In this document: in pieces, positions 31,996-44,428 of the stretch
Position numbering within the stretch: position 1 is the first letter of the stretch
Layout: every line of letters starts with the position of its first letter
From: Spirodela intermedia
Taxonomy: Eukaryota > Streptophyta > Magnoliopsida > Alismatales > Araceae
Direction of reading: 5' to 3'
DNA: 64,000 nucleotides
Assembly: GCA_902729315.2 (NCBI GenBank)
Contig: LR746269.1
Span: forward strand, 780,001-844,000
Notes under the pieces: model-generated
Database searches by the model: none
What the model saw: the letters and a program-made list of their open reading frames with translations, nothing else
Told to the model about the DNA's origin: nothing
Made by a program: the position numbers and the translations under genes

Positions 31996-34900
31996 CTACT
32001 GGGAGCCACCAGGAAGCCTGGTCCTTATCGGCTTGAGCTTCAAGCCCATGCTCTCCGGCGAGAGGAGCTCCGGCCAGATGTGAGAGGGGCTGAGGGGGCT
32101 CCGGGGGCTGCCGCCGGTGCTCGCCGGCCGGTGGAGACCGTAGCCCATGAGGAAGCGCTCCAGAGGGACCATCATGGCGCTGGCCTGCTCCTCCGTCACA
32201 AGGGACCCGCAAGAACGGACCTGTGCACAGAAGCCTGGTGACGAAGCTATGCAAGGAGGAAGGGGATGGGGAGAGGAAGATTATATATGGAAATATATTA
32301 GTAGCAAACCTCGACCAGGGCGGCGCGTCTCTCGTCGAGCTCGGAGAACATGTGCAGGGCTTCACAGTGGAAGGGGGAGCTCTCGCCGACGAAGATCAAG
32401 GTCCGGCATTGGAGATCCTTGAGACCTTCGGAGATGTCGCGCCGTCTGACGTGACAAAGCGGGGGGGAAAAGGGGATCGATTTTTTTTATTTGTTATATA
32501 TATATACAGGAAATATAATACCCATCAATCGTGAAAATGGGGGATAATAGAAAGCAGAATACCCATCAATGGACTGGAGAAATCGCCAGACGTTTGTACT
32601 CTGCCTCTCGTCGAGCAGCTGCAGGGAGGGGGAGAACGAGAGAGTTCGTCAGGAAAGCTGGTCAGTCCTCAAGAGCACCAATCACCCGTGAAGACATCTT
32701 GACTGACAGAAACACTCACGCTTCGGCAGGCTATCACTAGATTTGACTCGACCATCCGGGCTTCCTGCACATAGAACAAACAGGGGAGAGTAAGGCAACG
32801 GAGGGTGCAATGTTGAAGAAGGTGAGTGCCGATGAGAGATATGTCGGTCCCACTACCTTGCTGAAGTACCGCTGGAGCAGGAGTTCCTTCAGCAAGCCGC
32901 ATGTTCCATAGAAGTAGAGCAGGTTAGCCATCACCTGTAGAGTGTTGAATGGATCTCATTGGTCAGCTGAACTCGCACAGAAGGCCTAAATTGGTAGCTA
33001 CTGCTGTGACCCAGAAGCTCAAACCTTATTGAAGAACCATTCAGTCCACGACGGAGCTTTGCACAGGGGAGAGACCAGTATCAACCCAAGAACCCGCTCC
33101 CCATATTTCATCTGCGAGACAAGTGGGGAAGAAGATATAAACAAGCATGATATGACTGCCATTGTGGTATTTGTTCAAGGAACTTACAGCGAATAGGCTA
33201 AGGATGTAAGCACCGGCAGTCACGCCCATACACATGACAGCTCCTAATCTGGCATTCGGAAAAGATGAGAGGTGCATCAGGATACCACGGGATTTCAAGT
33301 TTTCCCCGCAGAGAAGAATTCGAGATGAATTACTTCAGGTATTACCCAAAGAAGTTGAGAACATCGGCAACTTGATCTGCTAAATCATCAACGGATGGAA
33401 TGGGGACATTTGAAGCAATTCGGGCGGCACCCAGCTGCAAGAACTCTTGATTTTTTAGTTTTTATGAAGTACACTGTTAATCCACAGAGAGCTAACGCTG
33501 TAATAACCAACCTCGTGGCCAGGAGGGCTGATGTGATAAATGCAAAAATTATGGAGCAGCAAGGAAGATACTTCTGGGCAGAAAAACAATACTTGGAAAC
33601 ATGACATATCTGATCAACATAAGAATAAAATATCAGCGAAATTATGGACTGACAATTATATATCAAAATGAGCCGATTTTGTGGATCAGATAGATAAACA
33701 ATGAAGTATTTGATCGACTAAACACTGAGAGACGCTACAACCAAATATAAACGAGACCCTATTGTTGGAATCAGGATCCGACCGTTGATCAAGGAATAGA
33801 GCTGATCACAGTCCTTATTAAGAAATTAAGTCCTGGCACTTACGATTCAAAGCTACATCGGGATATGTGACAAGTGCGGGCTTGCTTCGGTCCCCATAAA
33901 CAACAACAGAAACGGATCCACGCCTACATTTTATGATATGTTCCTGAGTAAGAATCACAGAGAACCGGGGTATTAATAGAGAGTCAAGAGATTCTACGAC
34001 CAAATAACAGGAGAAGGCTATGTATGAGGGGATAGGTGAAACCTCCACGAAAAGTCAGGAAGAATTCCAAAAAGGTTTGAACAGAGAAGGTCGATATGGT
34101 GATCATGAGAAAGGAATGAAGGAAGAAAGGGAGAAAACATAACTAGAAAAGGGCACCACAGAACCGAATAACGAAAGTCTCACAAAAAAAGCTGGCATTT
34201 CGTGAATACAGATGACAAAAGCATGTCGATATAATGATAGCAACCGATCACATCGACATAGTCGACAGTTCCATCATAGCCCTGATAACCTGAAGCTCGG
34301 TCTAACCGTCTGGTAAATGCTTATCGGAGAGGAACAAATATTCGGGAAACAGACACGAAGGTGTCAAGTTACATGTTCCTATTGTTTCAGGCGAGGTGAA
34401 GTCTGAGTAATGTCAAGCTTCGCTTCCTCGTTTAAATCCACATCAAACAAACTTGACCACAATGCATTAAAACAATATCCCTGAGAACCTGAAGATCGGT
34501 CTAACCATCTGGCAAAAGCTTATCAGAGAGCAACAAACTTTCGGGAAACAGATCACGAAGGTGTCAAGTTACATGTTCCTATTGTTTCAGGCGTGGTGAA
34601 GTGTGAGTAATGTCAAACCTCGCTTTCCTTGTTTAAATCCACATCAAACAAACTCGATGGCAATGCATTAAAATGTTTGACAAATTTTCAATGCTCATGA
34701 CATACCGGAGGAAATATAAGAGGCGTAAATAATATCCGGCGCAAGTCTAGATGAAACCAAAAAAGCCAGTCTCATTGAGGTCTACATCCTTTCAACTCAT
34801 CATGAATCTCCAAGTAAAAGAAAAGAATGAAAAACTCTCATACGATAGGCACCAGGCACAAAATCGGGAAATAATCCCCGATAATGGGAATGCGACTAAA

Positions 34901-35131
34901 AAAATCATACTCTAACGAAGAAATATACAATGAACTCCAATGGCAGGCACGGATAGTCCCGAGCAAGAAGAGAAAAACTTAAGAAGAAGAACCGACAATG
35001 GGGCAAAAAAGAGGAAGTACAGTCCCCGCACGCAGATGGCAGCGGCAGAATGGAATGTGGCAGAGCGGTACCTTGCCGCCGAGAGAGATCCTCTCCACAT
35101 CGATGAAAATGGAGCCATTAGATTCTCTCAT
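31996..35131 (-). CDS. NDR family protein (NDL/SF21 type)
   Basis: Plant N-myc downstream-regulated-like protein with a non-catalytic alpha/beta-hydrolase fold. The Arabidopsis NDL proteins bind the G-protein beta-gamma dimer and act in auxin transport. Eleven exons on the minus strand, 5' to 3': 35131-35072, 33943-33844, 33609-33512, 33434-33346, 33248-33188, 33111-33025, 32934-32857, 32764-32720, 32618-32563, 32445-32310, 32220-31996. They total 1035 bp (344 aa, the family size), all in phase. Landmarks: [97 protein letters not shown] and [20 protein letters not shown] near the end. An in-frame ATG at 35194 would add 21 residues, but it lies too close to the TATA box, and the family begins like the protein starting at 35131. 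Exon 8 (15 codons) seems a few residues shorter than in Arabidopsis relatives. It looks intact. Confidence 0.95.
33944..35071 (-). other. intron 1 of the NDL gene
   Basis: A 1.1-kb intron containing a ~209-bp tandem duplication (34280-34675). No coding exon seen. Confidence 0.7.
34280..34675. repeat. ~209-bp tandem duplication in NDL intron 1
   Basis: The unit begins CCCTGA.AACCTGAAG at 34280 and again at 34489. Shared blocks include CACGAAGGTGTCAAGTTACA and TGTTCCTATTGTTTCAGGCG. The copies differ by scattered substitutions. Confidence 0.92.
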
Positions 35132-35207
35132 GACGCCCTGCCTGGTCGTCGGAGAGGAAGAAAGCAACTCCGGCGACCTCCTCTCCGCCACCACCTTTCC
35201 AGAGAGT

Positions 35208-35217
35208 TTTTTTATAG
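35208..35217 (-). promoter_or_regulatory. TATA box of the NDL gene
   Basis: CTATAAAAAA on the minus strand, about 80 bp upstream of the chosen ATG (35131). Transcription would start near 35180, below the alternative ATG at 35194, which supports the shorter protein. Confidence 0.55.
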
Positions 35218-36164
35218 AACCCCGCTTTGCTCCGACACAGTCGATTAAATGCCTTGCAGATAACTACGATCTAACCATGGTTGACTCACCGACGCCTGGC
35301 TGGGTCGTGGCTCGATCTGGACAGCTGTGGGCATTTAACGGCGCCCAGAATGCGGGGTTAATCACCGGTTAATCATCACACTGCTCAAAAGAAATCCTGC
35401 CCGTCCATTTTCACAGAATCTCGGGACCCACTCCGAGTTCAACGAATGCGGATCTCGGATGTTACCGATAAGATGTCGGAAATGGAGAGCTACCGACGCA
35501 AGGGGTCCACATCGACGGCTGAGATTGCTCCGTCTGAAAATCGATGGTCAATATGTAGTCACGCAGCACCGTCACCCCAGGGAGAGAGCCCACGGTGGTC
35601 ACCGATGCTCTCCGGAGGGTGGGGGACGGGCATTAACTGATTTTTAATAGCTTCTACACAATAAAACTGCGTTCGATTATATGAAAATAAACCGTAAATA
35701 AAATATTTATAATTACCATTAAGTCCTTATAAATTCTATCTTTTCTTCGTAAGCCTTGGAATCGGTCCATTTGTTCTCCACTTATGACGTCATGCTCGCG
35801 CCACTTGTCCGTTGGAACGAGTAGGGAGAGAATCCTCGCTGCAGTGGAGAGAGAGACGGACGTATCATTCTATTATAAAATATTTTCTCGTTTTCGGGCT
35901 GTCAGGTCGTGACACGCGCGCACGAATCGTCTTGGGCGGCGAGCCTGGGATCATGACGTCACCCATAATCCCAAAGCAGCGTTTCAAAAATTTCAGCTTT
36001 TTGTTAGCTGACGTGGGCTATTACTGTGTGGGCCAGAGATAGTGGGCTGAAGCTGTTGATAAGAATACGGCCCACTACAGTGGCCCTTTTGCGCAATATA
36101 AACCCAAACAGGCGACAGATCTCCCAGCCCTTGGACGGTGATCGTTTATTTATATAATTAACGA
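35218..36164. other. NDL upstream region, no gene recognised
   Basis: GC-moderate sequence with short unmatched frames and TGACGTCA-like words (near 35785 and 35954). No coding sequence supported. Confidence 0.45.
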
Positions 36165-36310
36165 TTAGAAAATCCTGATCCTGTGGGAGAGAGAAAAACC
36201 GGGGCTTTTATTGATGCATAAATATTTATTCGGGAATTTCTCACTATATAGAACCCTGCTGAAAAGTCTGAACATATACCATTTCGACTTGCACATTTAA
36301 AAAATCCAGA
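36165..36310 (-). pseudogene. relic of the 3' end of a third GH71 gene copy
   Basis: This stretch resembles the 3' flank of the GH71 gene at 59.0 kb. Shared blocks are AGAAAATCCTGA, then TTTTATTGATGCATAAATAT and TTATTC, then TAGAAC..TGCTGAAAAGTC and GAAC.TATA. A degraded trace of the last ~10 codons follows (TTCGAC..ACATT against TTCCGACGTAGACATT). The orientation is the same as in the two intact copies. The homology stops at a (GA)n tract at 36316 and no GH71 coding body follows. It is therefore a remnant of a third copy, or a transposed 3' end. It has no function I can see. Confidence 0.75.
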
Positions 36311-36312
36311 TC

Positions 36313-36315
<3 letters not shown>

Positions 36316-36355
<40 letters not shown>
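36316..36355. repeat. (GA)n microsatellite abutting the GH71 relic
   Basis: 40-bp GA tract exactly where homology to the GH71 3' end ends. Confidence 0.95.
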
Positions 36356-36360
<5 letters not shown>

Positions 36361-37912
36361 TAGTAGTAACATAAGGAGCGATGAAGGGCTCCTAGATTCT
36401 TGGAGATCTCCTTAGTAGAATTGAGCCAATTTTGGTTTAGCAAATCGCCAAGTCACTAAACCAGTGAACGTGGACTTAATCCAACGGAATGAGAAATGAG
36501 GGGGGGAATGGATAGAGTGGGCGGCAATGAAGTAGCCGAAATAGCAGAACGATGGAACAGCGAAATAGAGTAGATGAAGTGACAAGCTGAGAGAATGGTT
36601 GAGCAAATAACAGAACTTGCATGGGGATCGAGAATAGTCGATGACACTAGACAGATGATGGTGTCACATAACAAGTGAATGGCGGATGAAAATAGATAGA
36701 TATTGAACAATGGAAGTGGATGATAACAGAATGCATAGGTCTAGTAGATGATGATAGTAGATGGTGACCAAATGATTATAAATAGTAAATGGTGGCCAGA
36801 TGATGATTGAAAGATGATAGATGGTGGACAACAAGGGTGGATGATGGTTGAAAGACAATGGAGGATGCTCAATGATGCCATATGTGGATTGATGATGATG
36901 GATAGAGAGCATTGGACATCAAATGGATGATGTGGATGGATAAGGACCCTCATGGCCTCTCCCTCATGGAGCAATGTTAAATACCTTTATCTCCTTTTCC
37001 TCAAAAAGAGATGAAATGTAAACATCTAAAATCAAGTAATTTTTCTCTATTTTTAAGTTATTTATACCCTCTTTGACATTGAGGATAAAGAAGTAAATAC
37101 TTAATAACAAAGAAGTTACTCCTTAATATACCTGAGTTTGATGTACATAAGATATAGATGGTGGCCTACTTCATTAGTCCTCATCATATCAGATGTAAAA
37201 CGTATTTTGTTTGAGAAATTACACCTCAATCCAAATTAATTTATTTTAAAGAAATAAAAAATAGCTTATTTATGACACAATATTAATGAAAAGCATCTTA
37301 GTTGATCAAGACAAAGTGAAAGTCATGTTATGATGGCTATCTTTAGTAAATCTTTGTGAATTCAATAAATTTTTGGACCTCATTAGTTAGTATCGTTGAT
37401 TCATCACAACATTTGGGTCCCTAGTTTGACCATTGACTCAATAGTTGAAGAATGGTGCATTTTACTAAAACTCAAAAGTAGTGACAACCTACTGATAACA
37501 TGGATTCTTATCATGTATGTACACTATATTTATCATACTTTAGTGCATAAAATTTATAGAAATAATGCATGTTACCATTTAATTTCTGGATACTTAGATC
37601 ATTCATGGATAAAAACATATATTCTGATATTTTGATATTATTTTAAGATACATAATTTTAAATAATTATACATACAATATTTTTTTAATTAAAGTTTTAT
37701 ATTTTTTAGAATTTACTTTAGATTTCTAGATTTTCTTATAATTTATAAGTTTTTTTGTGTGGAGATTTTAGGGTATTTTGCAGGAATTACATATGACTTT
37801 GACCATATAGATAGAAGTCTCTTGGTTGCAGGCCATACGAGGAACTTATTCTATGCTATTATAACCTATTTCCAATCCTCTAATGTACTAAACCCATAGC
37901 CTATGACTTAGA
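36356..37912. other. intergenic; low-complexity TGGATGATG-rich then AT-rich DNA
   Basis: 36640-36940 is rich in imperfect GATGATGG/TGGATGA words giving spurious His/Ser-rich minus-strand frames. 36960-37900 is AT-rich with no recognisable gene. Confidence 0.5.
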
Positions 37913-37913
37913 T

Positions 37914-38060
37914 CTCCCAACTATATTGAATATCCATTGTATATTCCATATGTCACAATTGAAGAAAGCTCATGGGCGGAGCCCTCCCACACCTCTCCCC
38001 AGAGATGATGACCTTAATCGGGCAGTGCTTGATCATCTCCTCCAGTCGTCTCTCTCATCC
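37914..38060 (+). mobile_element. Ty3/gypsy polyprotein C-terminal relic
   Basis: The frame reads IHCIFHMSQLKKAHG followed by a PTPLP-D-like segment. That is close to the hallmark 'HPVFHVSQLKKA.G...PLP' found after the integrase core of plant gypsy elements. Only about 50 codons remain. It is followed by a CT tract (38066-38101) and no other element parts, so it is a dead fragment. Confidence 0.7.
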
Positions 38061-38063
38061 TAT

Positions 38064-38104
<41 letters not shown>

Positions 38105-38562
38105 GTTACACACGAAATGGGTGGGGTTTAGCAGGAGCATTGATAGAATTTCACAAAGAAAGAATAGAAAGGAGCCCAGGAGAAAGAGTGAGAAGGCAAG
38201 GCTGTTAGGGTGACGGAAGAGAGATCATGCGATGAAGAGAGAGGTAGGAAGATAGAGGAATGGGCGAGACAACCATAACAGAGTACTGCTTTGTACCTCG
38301 GCCTCTAGACGGGAACCGAGGTGAAGGAATCGAGCGCCACTAGAGGATGGGAACAAATACCAGACACCACGGGAAAGAGCGAAGGGCTCCGAATAGGAAG
38401 GAGGCTTCGTATGCGAAATTCGCACTTGGGCCGCTGTTTTACCGGCCCACAAGTTGTTCTTATAGGCCCGATAAGTTTATACCCGGACGGCTGGTACAAG
38501 GTAGAAAACAGGACCAGCGTCTTCTTGCTTCGGGAGGAAGAGTTCGGAGAAGAGGGCTGAGG

Positions 38563-39366
38563 ATGAGCGGAGGTGGGAGGCCTCAAAGAACAGAAGCCCT
38601 GTTTGATCCGGGCCAGAGGGAGGTGGAAGAGCTGCTGAAGGCCGCGCAGGACGACCTGCTCCTCAGGCTCAGCGTCAACAGCCATATCGCCTCCTCGTCG
38701 CCCTTCTCTTCCGGCGCCTCTTCCTCTTCCCTCGATCCGGATCTCGCCAGGCGGTTCGAGGTGCTCAAGTCGAGCCCCGCGCCCGCCGCGCAGAGGCCAT
38801 CGATCGCCACTTCGGATCGGAGTGGTGGAGGAGCCGCACCAGATGCCGTTGGCTCTGATGCGAAGGAGACGAAAGGAGGAGGAAGAAAGGGGGATGATGA
38901 TGAAATGAGCACGATCCTAGGGGATGACCTCGCGTCCAGATTCGCAGCCCTCAAGGGTTCCATTTCTTCTCATCTTCCTGCGGATGGCGTTGACCGGCCC
39001 CGAGACCGGTTCCCTGCCGAAGACGATGAGGGCGATAGTGGCGAATCTGACGACGGCGAGGGGGGCAGTGTCTCCGAAAAGGAGGTGGAGAAGCTGATGC
39101 AGTGGGCAATGGACGCGGTCCGCCTCGATCTAGTCTCCAACACAAAAAGCGAGGAGGACAACACAAGGACGAAAGACGAAGAAGAAGAAGAAGAAGAAGA
39201 AGAAGAAGAAGAAGAAGAAGAAGAAGAAGAAGAAGAAGAAGAAGAAGAAGAAGACGACGACGAAGAATCTGATCAAGAGGAGGTTGGCACGAGGGAGAAC
39301 GAGAAGGCGAAGAAGAAAAGACCAGATGCCAAGAAGCCTCCTACTAGGAAGTGGTTCATCTTCTGA
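38563..39366 (+). CDS. acidic protein with two DLAxRFxxLK repeats
   Basis: Single-exon 267-aa protein. A conserved N-terminal block reads EVEELLKAAQDDLLLRLSVN (about 17-36). Two copies of a short motif follow: DPDLARRFEVLKS (about 58-70) and GDDLASRFAALKG (about 122-134). After these come an acidic Ser/Asp region, the helix KEVEKLMQWAMDAVRLDL, an almost pure run of ~25 glutamates encoded by a GAA tract, and a Lys-rich tail ending RKWFIF. The repeats resemble the MIT-interacting-type helices of the ANCHR/ZFYVE19 (abscission checkpoint) family, but no FYVE finger is present. That link is a suggestion only. The ATG at 38563 is preferred to the upstream frame from 38347, whose added residues are low-quality and lack conserved features. 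Probably a real, uncharacterised plant gene. Confidence 0.72.
   Translation: MSGGGRPQRTEALFDPGQREVEELLKAAQDDLLLRLSVNSHIASSSPFSSGASSSSLDPDLARRFEVLKSSPAPAAQRPSIATSDRSGGGAAPDAVGSDAKETKGGGRKGDDDEMSTILGDDLASRFAALKGSISSHLPADGVDRPRDRFPAEDDEGDSGESDDGEGGSVSEKEVEKLMQWAMDAVRLDLVSNTKSEEDNTRTKDEEEEEEEEEEEEEEEEEEEEEEEEEDDDEESDQEEVGTRENEKAKKKRPDAKKPPTRKWFIF
39177..39255 (+). repeat. (GAA)n trinucleotide tract coding poly-Glu
   Basis: About 26 GAA/AGA units inside the coding sequence. The tract length sets the length of the glutamate run. Confidence 0.95.
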
Positions 39367-42300
39367 TCTATCGATATGCTCTCATCTGGTATCTCTCTCT
39401 GCTCTTCGTTCTGGCCCTTCCTCTGTGTGTATCACTTGGCACAGGTGACTGCATTCTCCGGCGTGTTGGCCGTGAATGAGCAGAGGAGACACACAACACA
39501 AAAGTTGTTCAAGCGACTGTACATCTCTCTACTCTCCTGCGATTATGTGAATGTTTTATAAAATATTTGATTCATCTAATCGAGCCTTCCCGCTTGGTCC
39601 GAAGAATCCAGTTTGAGGACCAGGTTTATTGAGGAATGTGAACACGTTGTCGAGACGAATGATATTGGCTGTGGGACGATCACTGATCAGTTGTCTTCTA
39701 CTTCAGCTGCTGATTGGTATGTAAATCAAAAACTGTGAGCATCTTTCTGGTTCCGGCCAGCAATTCCATGACTGATTATCAGGACACAGAAAGCTTCCCA
39801 AAGAGATGTGTCTTGGTTTCCATTAGAAATCAGTCATGGGAATGTCATCAAGAGCTGATACTGGTAAAAGAATATGATCATATCAAGCCCAGTTTCTAAA
39901 GAGGTTAGTTACTAGAGTTTTTGGGGAAATTGTCAATGGAATCCTGGGAACTCGGCAATTTTGTGAGTGAGGGTCTCATATTCATTGAATTGGGCTTATT
40001 CTTTTTTCCCTCTCCTATCATGAGCAGATATTACTCTGTCTATTCCTTTCGTTTTACAAGACATACAGGCTTCACTGCATGGTAATTTATATATTAAACT
40101 GCAATAGCAATATCATTTTCTCTGTCATACCTTTTCTCCATAAAGAAAGTTACCACTCCTTTCCGCAAGCAAGAACTGCTCATCATGTTCCCTACTGCCA
40201 CTAGCACACGGCCATGTACCTTGAAAGTCAAACCTACCAACAGATTTCTTTTCTCTCCTTGTTATATGTTTTTCCATGGTGGGGGGGACAATCAACAAGT
40301 AGATGGATGCTTCGAATGTTAAGTTTTGAAACCCTATTAGAAGTCCTCTCCTCTATAGATTCAACTCTCTTTTCATCTTGTTTCCTTGGATCTCTTGAAA
40401 CATCAGATGGTTGACTCCCACAAACAAATTGCTCCTAGGGGAAACGCATGAGCTTATTTCTCCTTATGCAAACCAGATTGAGACCTAATTACCTGTGCAA
40501 ATGGTAAAATTAGGAGACAAAAGAATAAAATCACATAGTAGTCCCATAATTGAAATGTAGAACTATCAATATACCCGTATTGTGTTAGTGTATAGAGTAA
40601 CTATGATAATTACATTCTCATGAGAACTCTTATTTATTTTATTAAAATATGATAATAAGGTCAAACCATAAATCTAGAAGGAATAAAAGAAAGATGCTTG
40701 GATTAAAAACGAGAGGATTTTTGATAAAATTTGGGGTAAAAAGTTCTTTTTGGCATTTCATCCTTAGACTACGGGAAAATTAGTTGTAGATCTTCAAACA
40801 AATAAGATCACACCAACATAAAATACTAAAATAAATGATATTACAGAAAATTAAGAACTTTTATTGAAAGTCACCAAATTTAAGAGTTTTACACATATAC
40901 TTAAGATAATTAAAACTAATATTTTACTTGAATTCGTTGAGGTTGCATCAATGTTTTTTATCACCAACATACAATATGTATGTTGATAAATTTCATATGA
41001 GAAAATTGTCAACCTTGTCAACATCAAGATATCTACTTCAACATGATATAATATGCCAATTCATGCCATTTGAGGCTATTTGAGAAACGAGAACTATTAG
41101 GAATAACTATGTATTGTGTCATAAGTTATATCAACCTTTTGCTTATTCTTAATTTTGAAAACTAACTTGCTGGCTGTATTGTGCATATAATATATCAAAT
41201 AAGAATGTTGGGATTGGTATTTATATAGACTACTAAAATCCAACTAGTATTATTATAAATCAATTGGTGAGAAGGATAAAAATTTAATTTTCAAAGCTTA
41301 AATGATTGATGTTCTTGACTTATCCCTATTGATTTTTTCATCACCAAAAAGGAGATTGTTAGAAAATTAATTAATAGATGAAATTCTGATGAGAAAAAAA
41401 CACAAAAAATAAATGGATCAAGTTATGTGGATTATTAATAAATTAATAAATTATTTTTTAATGATAATGATTTTATTAGACACATCCAGACCAATAAATT
41501 TTTGATATATATGGTAATTTTTAGTGGCTAAATGCATTGAATTTTTCTTAGAAGATACCTACCTTAGAGGACATGTCGTGTTGGTTTTCAATTGTTCATA
41601 ATTTTGACTAATTTTAGAATTGTAATGTTGAATAATCATAGGAGATATAAACTTTCAGAATCAAAATTCTCCAAAGTTCTGCCTCCATCATGCCTAATGA
41701 GTTTTCAACAACAATCGTTGATATCTTAATAATCTCTTTATCTAATGATTTCTACAAAGAACTACATGGAAATTAAAGTGAACTTTTCAACTTGATTTAA
41801 GTCTTGATGTCTCCATCAACCAAAAAGTTTCACTATGTGAAGAGAAGAAAAAAAAAAGCCAAATTCTACCCTATTTGCCGAATTTTTCATGCAAATTTAG
41901 TGTCTTAAAATCAATTATAAAAAAATTACATAGTGAAACTCTTACTTATTACTGTAAAGAATAAAGTTGTGATTAAATTTCAATTTAATTACTCAATAGA
42001 GTTATATATATAATTAGCATTGGGTCAACCAAAGCTATGAATATAAAATAAACTTTTTGAGTGAAAAATTATGAGAGTTTAACCCAATAATCACTAATTG
42101 TTTGGTAAATACTTGGTCTAATTGAACCCAAGAATGAAGCGTTCTTAGAGATCCGACATAGGTAGAGGACCAAACCTCACCTCAATAAAAACTCTTAAAT
42201 ATGGTACACTTTGATCTAAAAAAATCAAAATAACTCAGGATAAAAAATAGACGGTTGAGAAAATTATTGGTTGACAAAATGACAAATTAGGGTATGATTA

Positions 42301-42948
42301 ATTCTGGCCCCCTTTTTTTATCCAAGTTTGACTTAAAGTTTAATAGATATGTCATTCATTTTCAAATCCTTCTCTAGCTTTTGATGCCATGTGCATGTTA
42401 ATTTTGCTATGTGCCATCAAGTGATGTCATGGGCCATCTTAATCTGAACTTCTATCATTTTGATTTTGCATCATATCATTATCATGTGTCACATGGTTTT
42501 GTTTCTTGCCATGTGTTTCTTGAATTGTAAGATAATGTCACATGTCATTAGCATTCAATATTTGCCACAAATAAACCTCAATACCTTGTTTCATTTTAGT
42601 TGTGGTTTACATATTTTCATCAATTTCTCTCTCCTTACTAAATATGGGTAGAGACATATCTCTGTGGGTCTACACACCTCTCACTTCTTACTTGGTTTCA
42701 CACAATTCTTATTGGGCCATACACTTTTTGACCTATTTTCTGAGTCCTCTATTTTTCTCTAAAATGACTTATTTACCTTTATTTGGCTTCATGCATAAAT
42801 GACTTTTGATGTCCACTTTAATAATTTGAGGCCTTACTTTTGACATCCATACACTTATAGTATTTGATTTTTATGACACAATAATCTATTATTAATTTTG
42901 AAAATGTTTCAATACAATCATTGCAACAAATTCACAATGAAATATAGC

Positions 42949-43143
42949 TCGAAGATTGAATCATCTGACTTAAAATCAACACTAATAATGAATCAACTAA
43001 CCCAATTTTACAACTATACTACTTTATTTCTCTACGTACCAAAGTGGGACTATCCTTGTGTAACCTTTAATCTAATCTTCAATGCTCACTTAAGTACTCG
43101 ACTATCGATGAAGAACAAAGATGTCATCTATCCATACTCAGCT
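42949..43143. repeat. ~200-bp direct repeat, copy 1
   Basis: Shares with 43937-44140 the ordered blocks TCATCTGACTTAAA, TTTACAACTATA, TATTTCTCTA.GTACCAAAGT and CTCGAC..TCGATGAAGAA. The two copies are about 990 bp apart and same-oriented, which could be LTR-like or MITE-like. No element body is recognised between them. Confidence 0.85.
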
Positions 43144-43936
43144 CATGTGAGAACCAAAGATGAGAACCAAAGAAGTCATCTGCCCTTGTCTTTAATGGCC
43201 AATGTGAGAACCAAAGATGAGAGCGGTGTGTAGCCAACTTGAGGACATGATCTAGCACCATGACAGCTTAGGCATCGTGGGTTAAACGGTTCCTTCATGT
43301 TTTATAACGTCCTCTACTCTTAGTCTCATGTCTCGTGCAAATCCCACACAGAATTATTTTATTCATGGACCTAGCCTTCGGATTGCTATAGAGAGGTGAA
43401 AATGTTGGCAGTCGCATACGAAGCCAATAGAGAAAGAGAGGGTATCATAAAACTTATTGGGGCTAAAGAAACCATATCCGTCATTAAAACTTTTAAAAGC
43501 TTCGTCTAAAAATATTGCGTGAGAAAGAAAAGAAGAATTATCCCTATTTGAACATTCAGTTCTCAATCCATACAGAACTTCTCTTCATATCCTCTGAAAC
43601 AATTAATGTAAACAATAACCTAAATTCTCAGATCTCTAAGTTCTCATCATTGGAAACCACACCATGCTATCTTGCTACAAAGTTATGGTTATAAATTGCA
43701 GCATTGAAGAGTGGTGCATCGTGAGTGAAACAAGTGGAGTTTTATCGTCACATTTTTTAAATTATGGTAAATATATGAAAAGTTTGACAACCATCTAAGT
43801 TATTGTATCAGCAAAACTAAAGTTCAGAAGCCTAAGAAGATTGATATTGTTTTTATAATCATGAGGCTGTATTTGGATTGATCTATGAAGCTTGTGGAAA
43901 TAATGCGTAACTTTATATTCAGTCCACTTCAATAAT

Positions 43937-44140
43937 TCGAAGATCGGGTCATCTGACTTAAATCCGTTGATAATGAGTCGAGTAACCCAAATTTACAACT
44001 ATATTACTCTATTTCTCTATGTACCAAAGTGAGACTATCCTTCTGTAACTTTTTGTCTGATCTTTAGTGTTCATAGTTTGTGAACTAAAGTACTCGACCG
44101 TCGATGAAGAATTGAGAAGTCAATCGTCCATAGTCAGCTC
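43937..44140. repeat. ~200-bp direct repeat, copy 2
   Basis: Second copy of the repeat at 42949-43143, with scattered differences and a small internal insertion (TTCATAGTTTGTGAAC). Confidence 0.85.
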
Positions 44141-44370
44141 AGCCCCCAAAGGAATGGCTAACCCCCGCTCTTCGACCGATTCCATAAAGTATAAGAAGGT
44201 TTTGATTAGAGAACCACCGATGAGGTGTGGGTAATGAGGAACCATAAAGCATGGGTTATCAGAAAATACCTTTTGTGCCTGTCACCAAGATGTAAATGAG
44301 AGAGTGGAAGAAGAAAGGAATCCATCACACATGTGCATGCACTACTAAATAGTAGGGAGGTTTTACCCTT

Positions 44371-44428
44371 GATGCTGACGCCGACGTCGATGTTGACGTC
44401 GACGCCGACGCCGACGCCGACGTTGACA
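44371..44428. repeat. GACGCC/GACGTC hexamer array
   Basis: About nine imperfect GAYGYY hexamers. It yields an Ala-Ser/Thr-Ser dipeptide frame on the minus strand with no other coding support. Confidence 0.85.

Noticed and set aside
38347-38562. N-terminal extension of the acidic protein
   Set aside because: The extension has no conserved sequence. The ATG at 38563 directly precedes the conserved N-terminal block.
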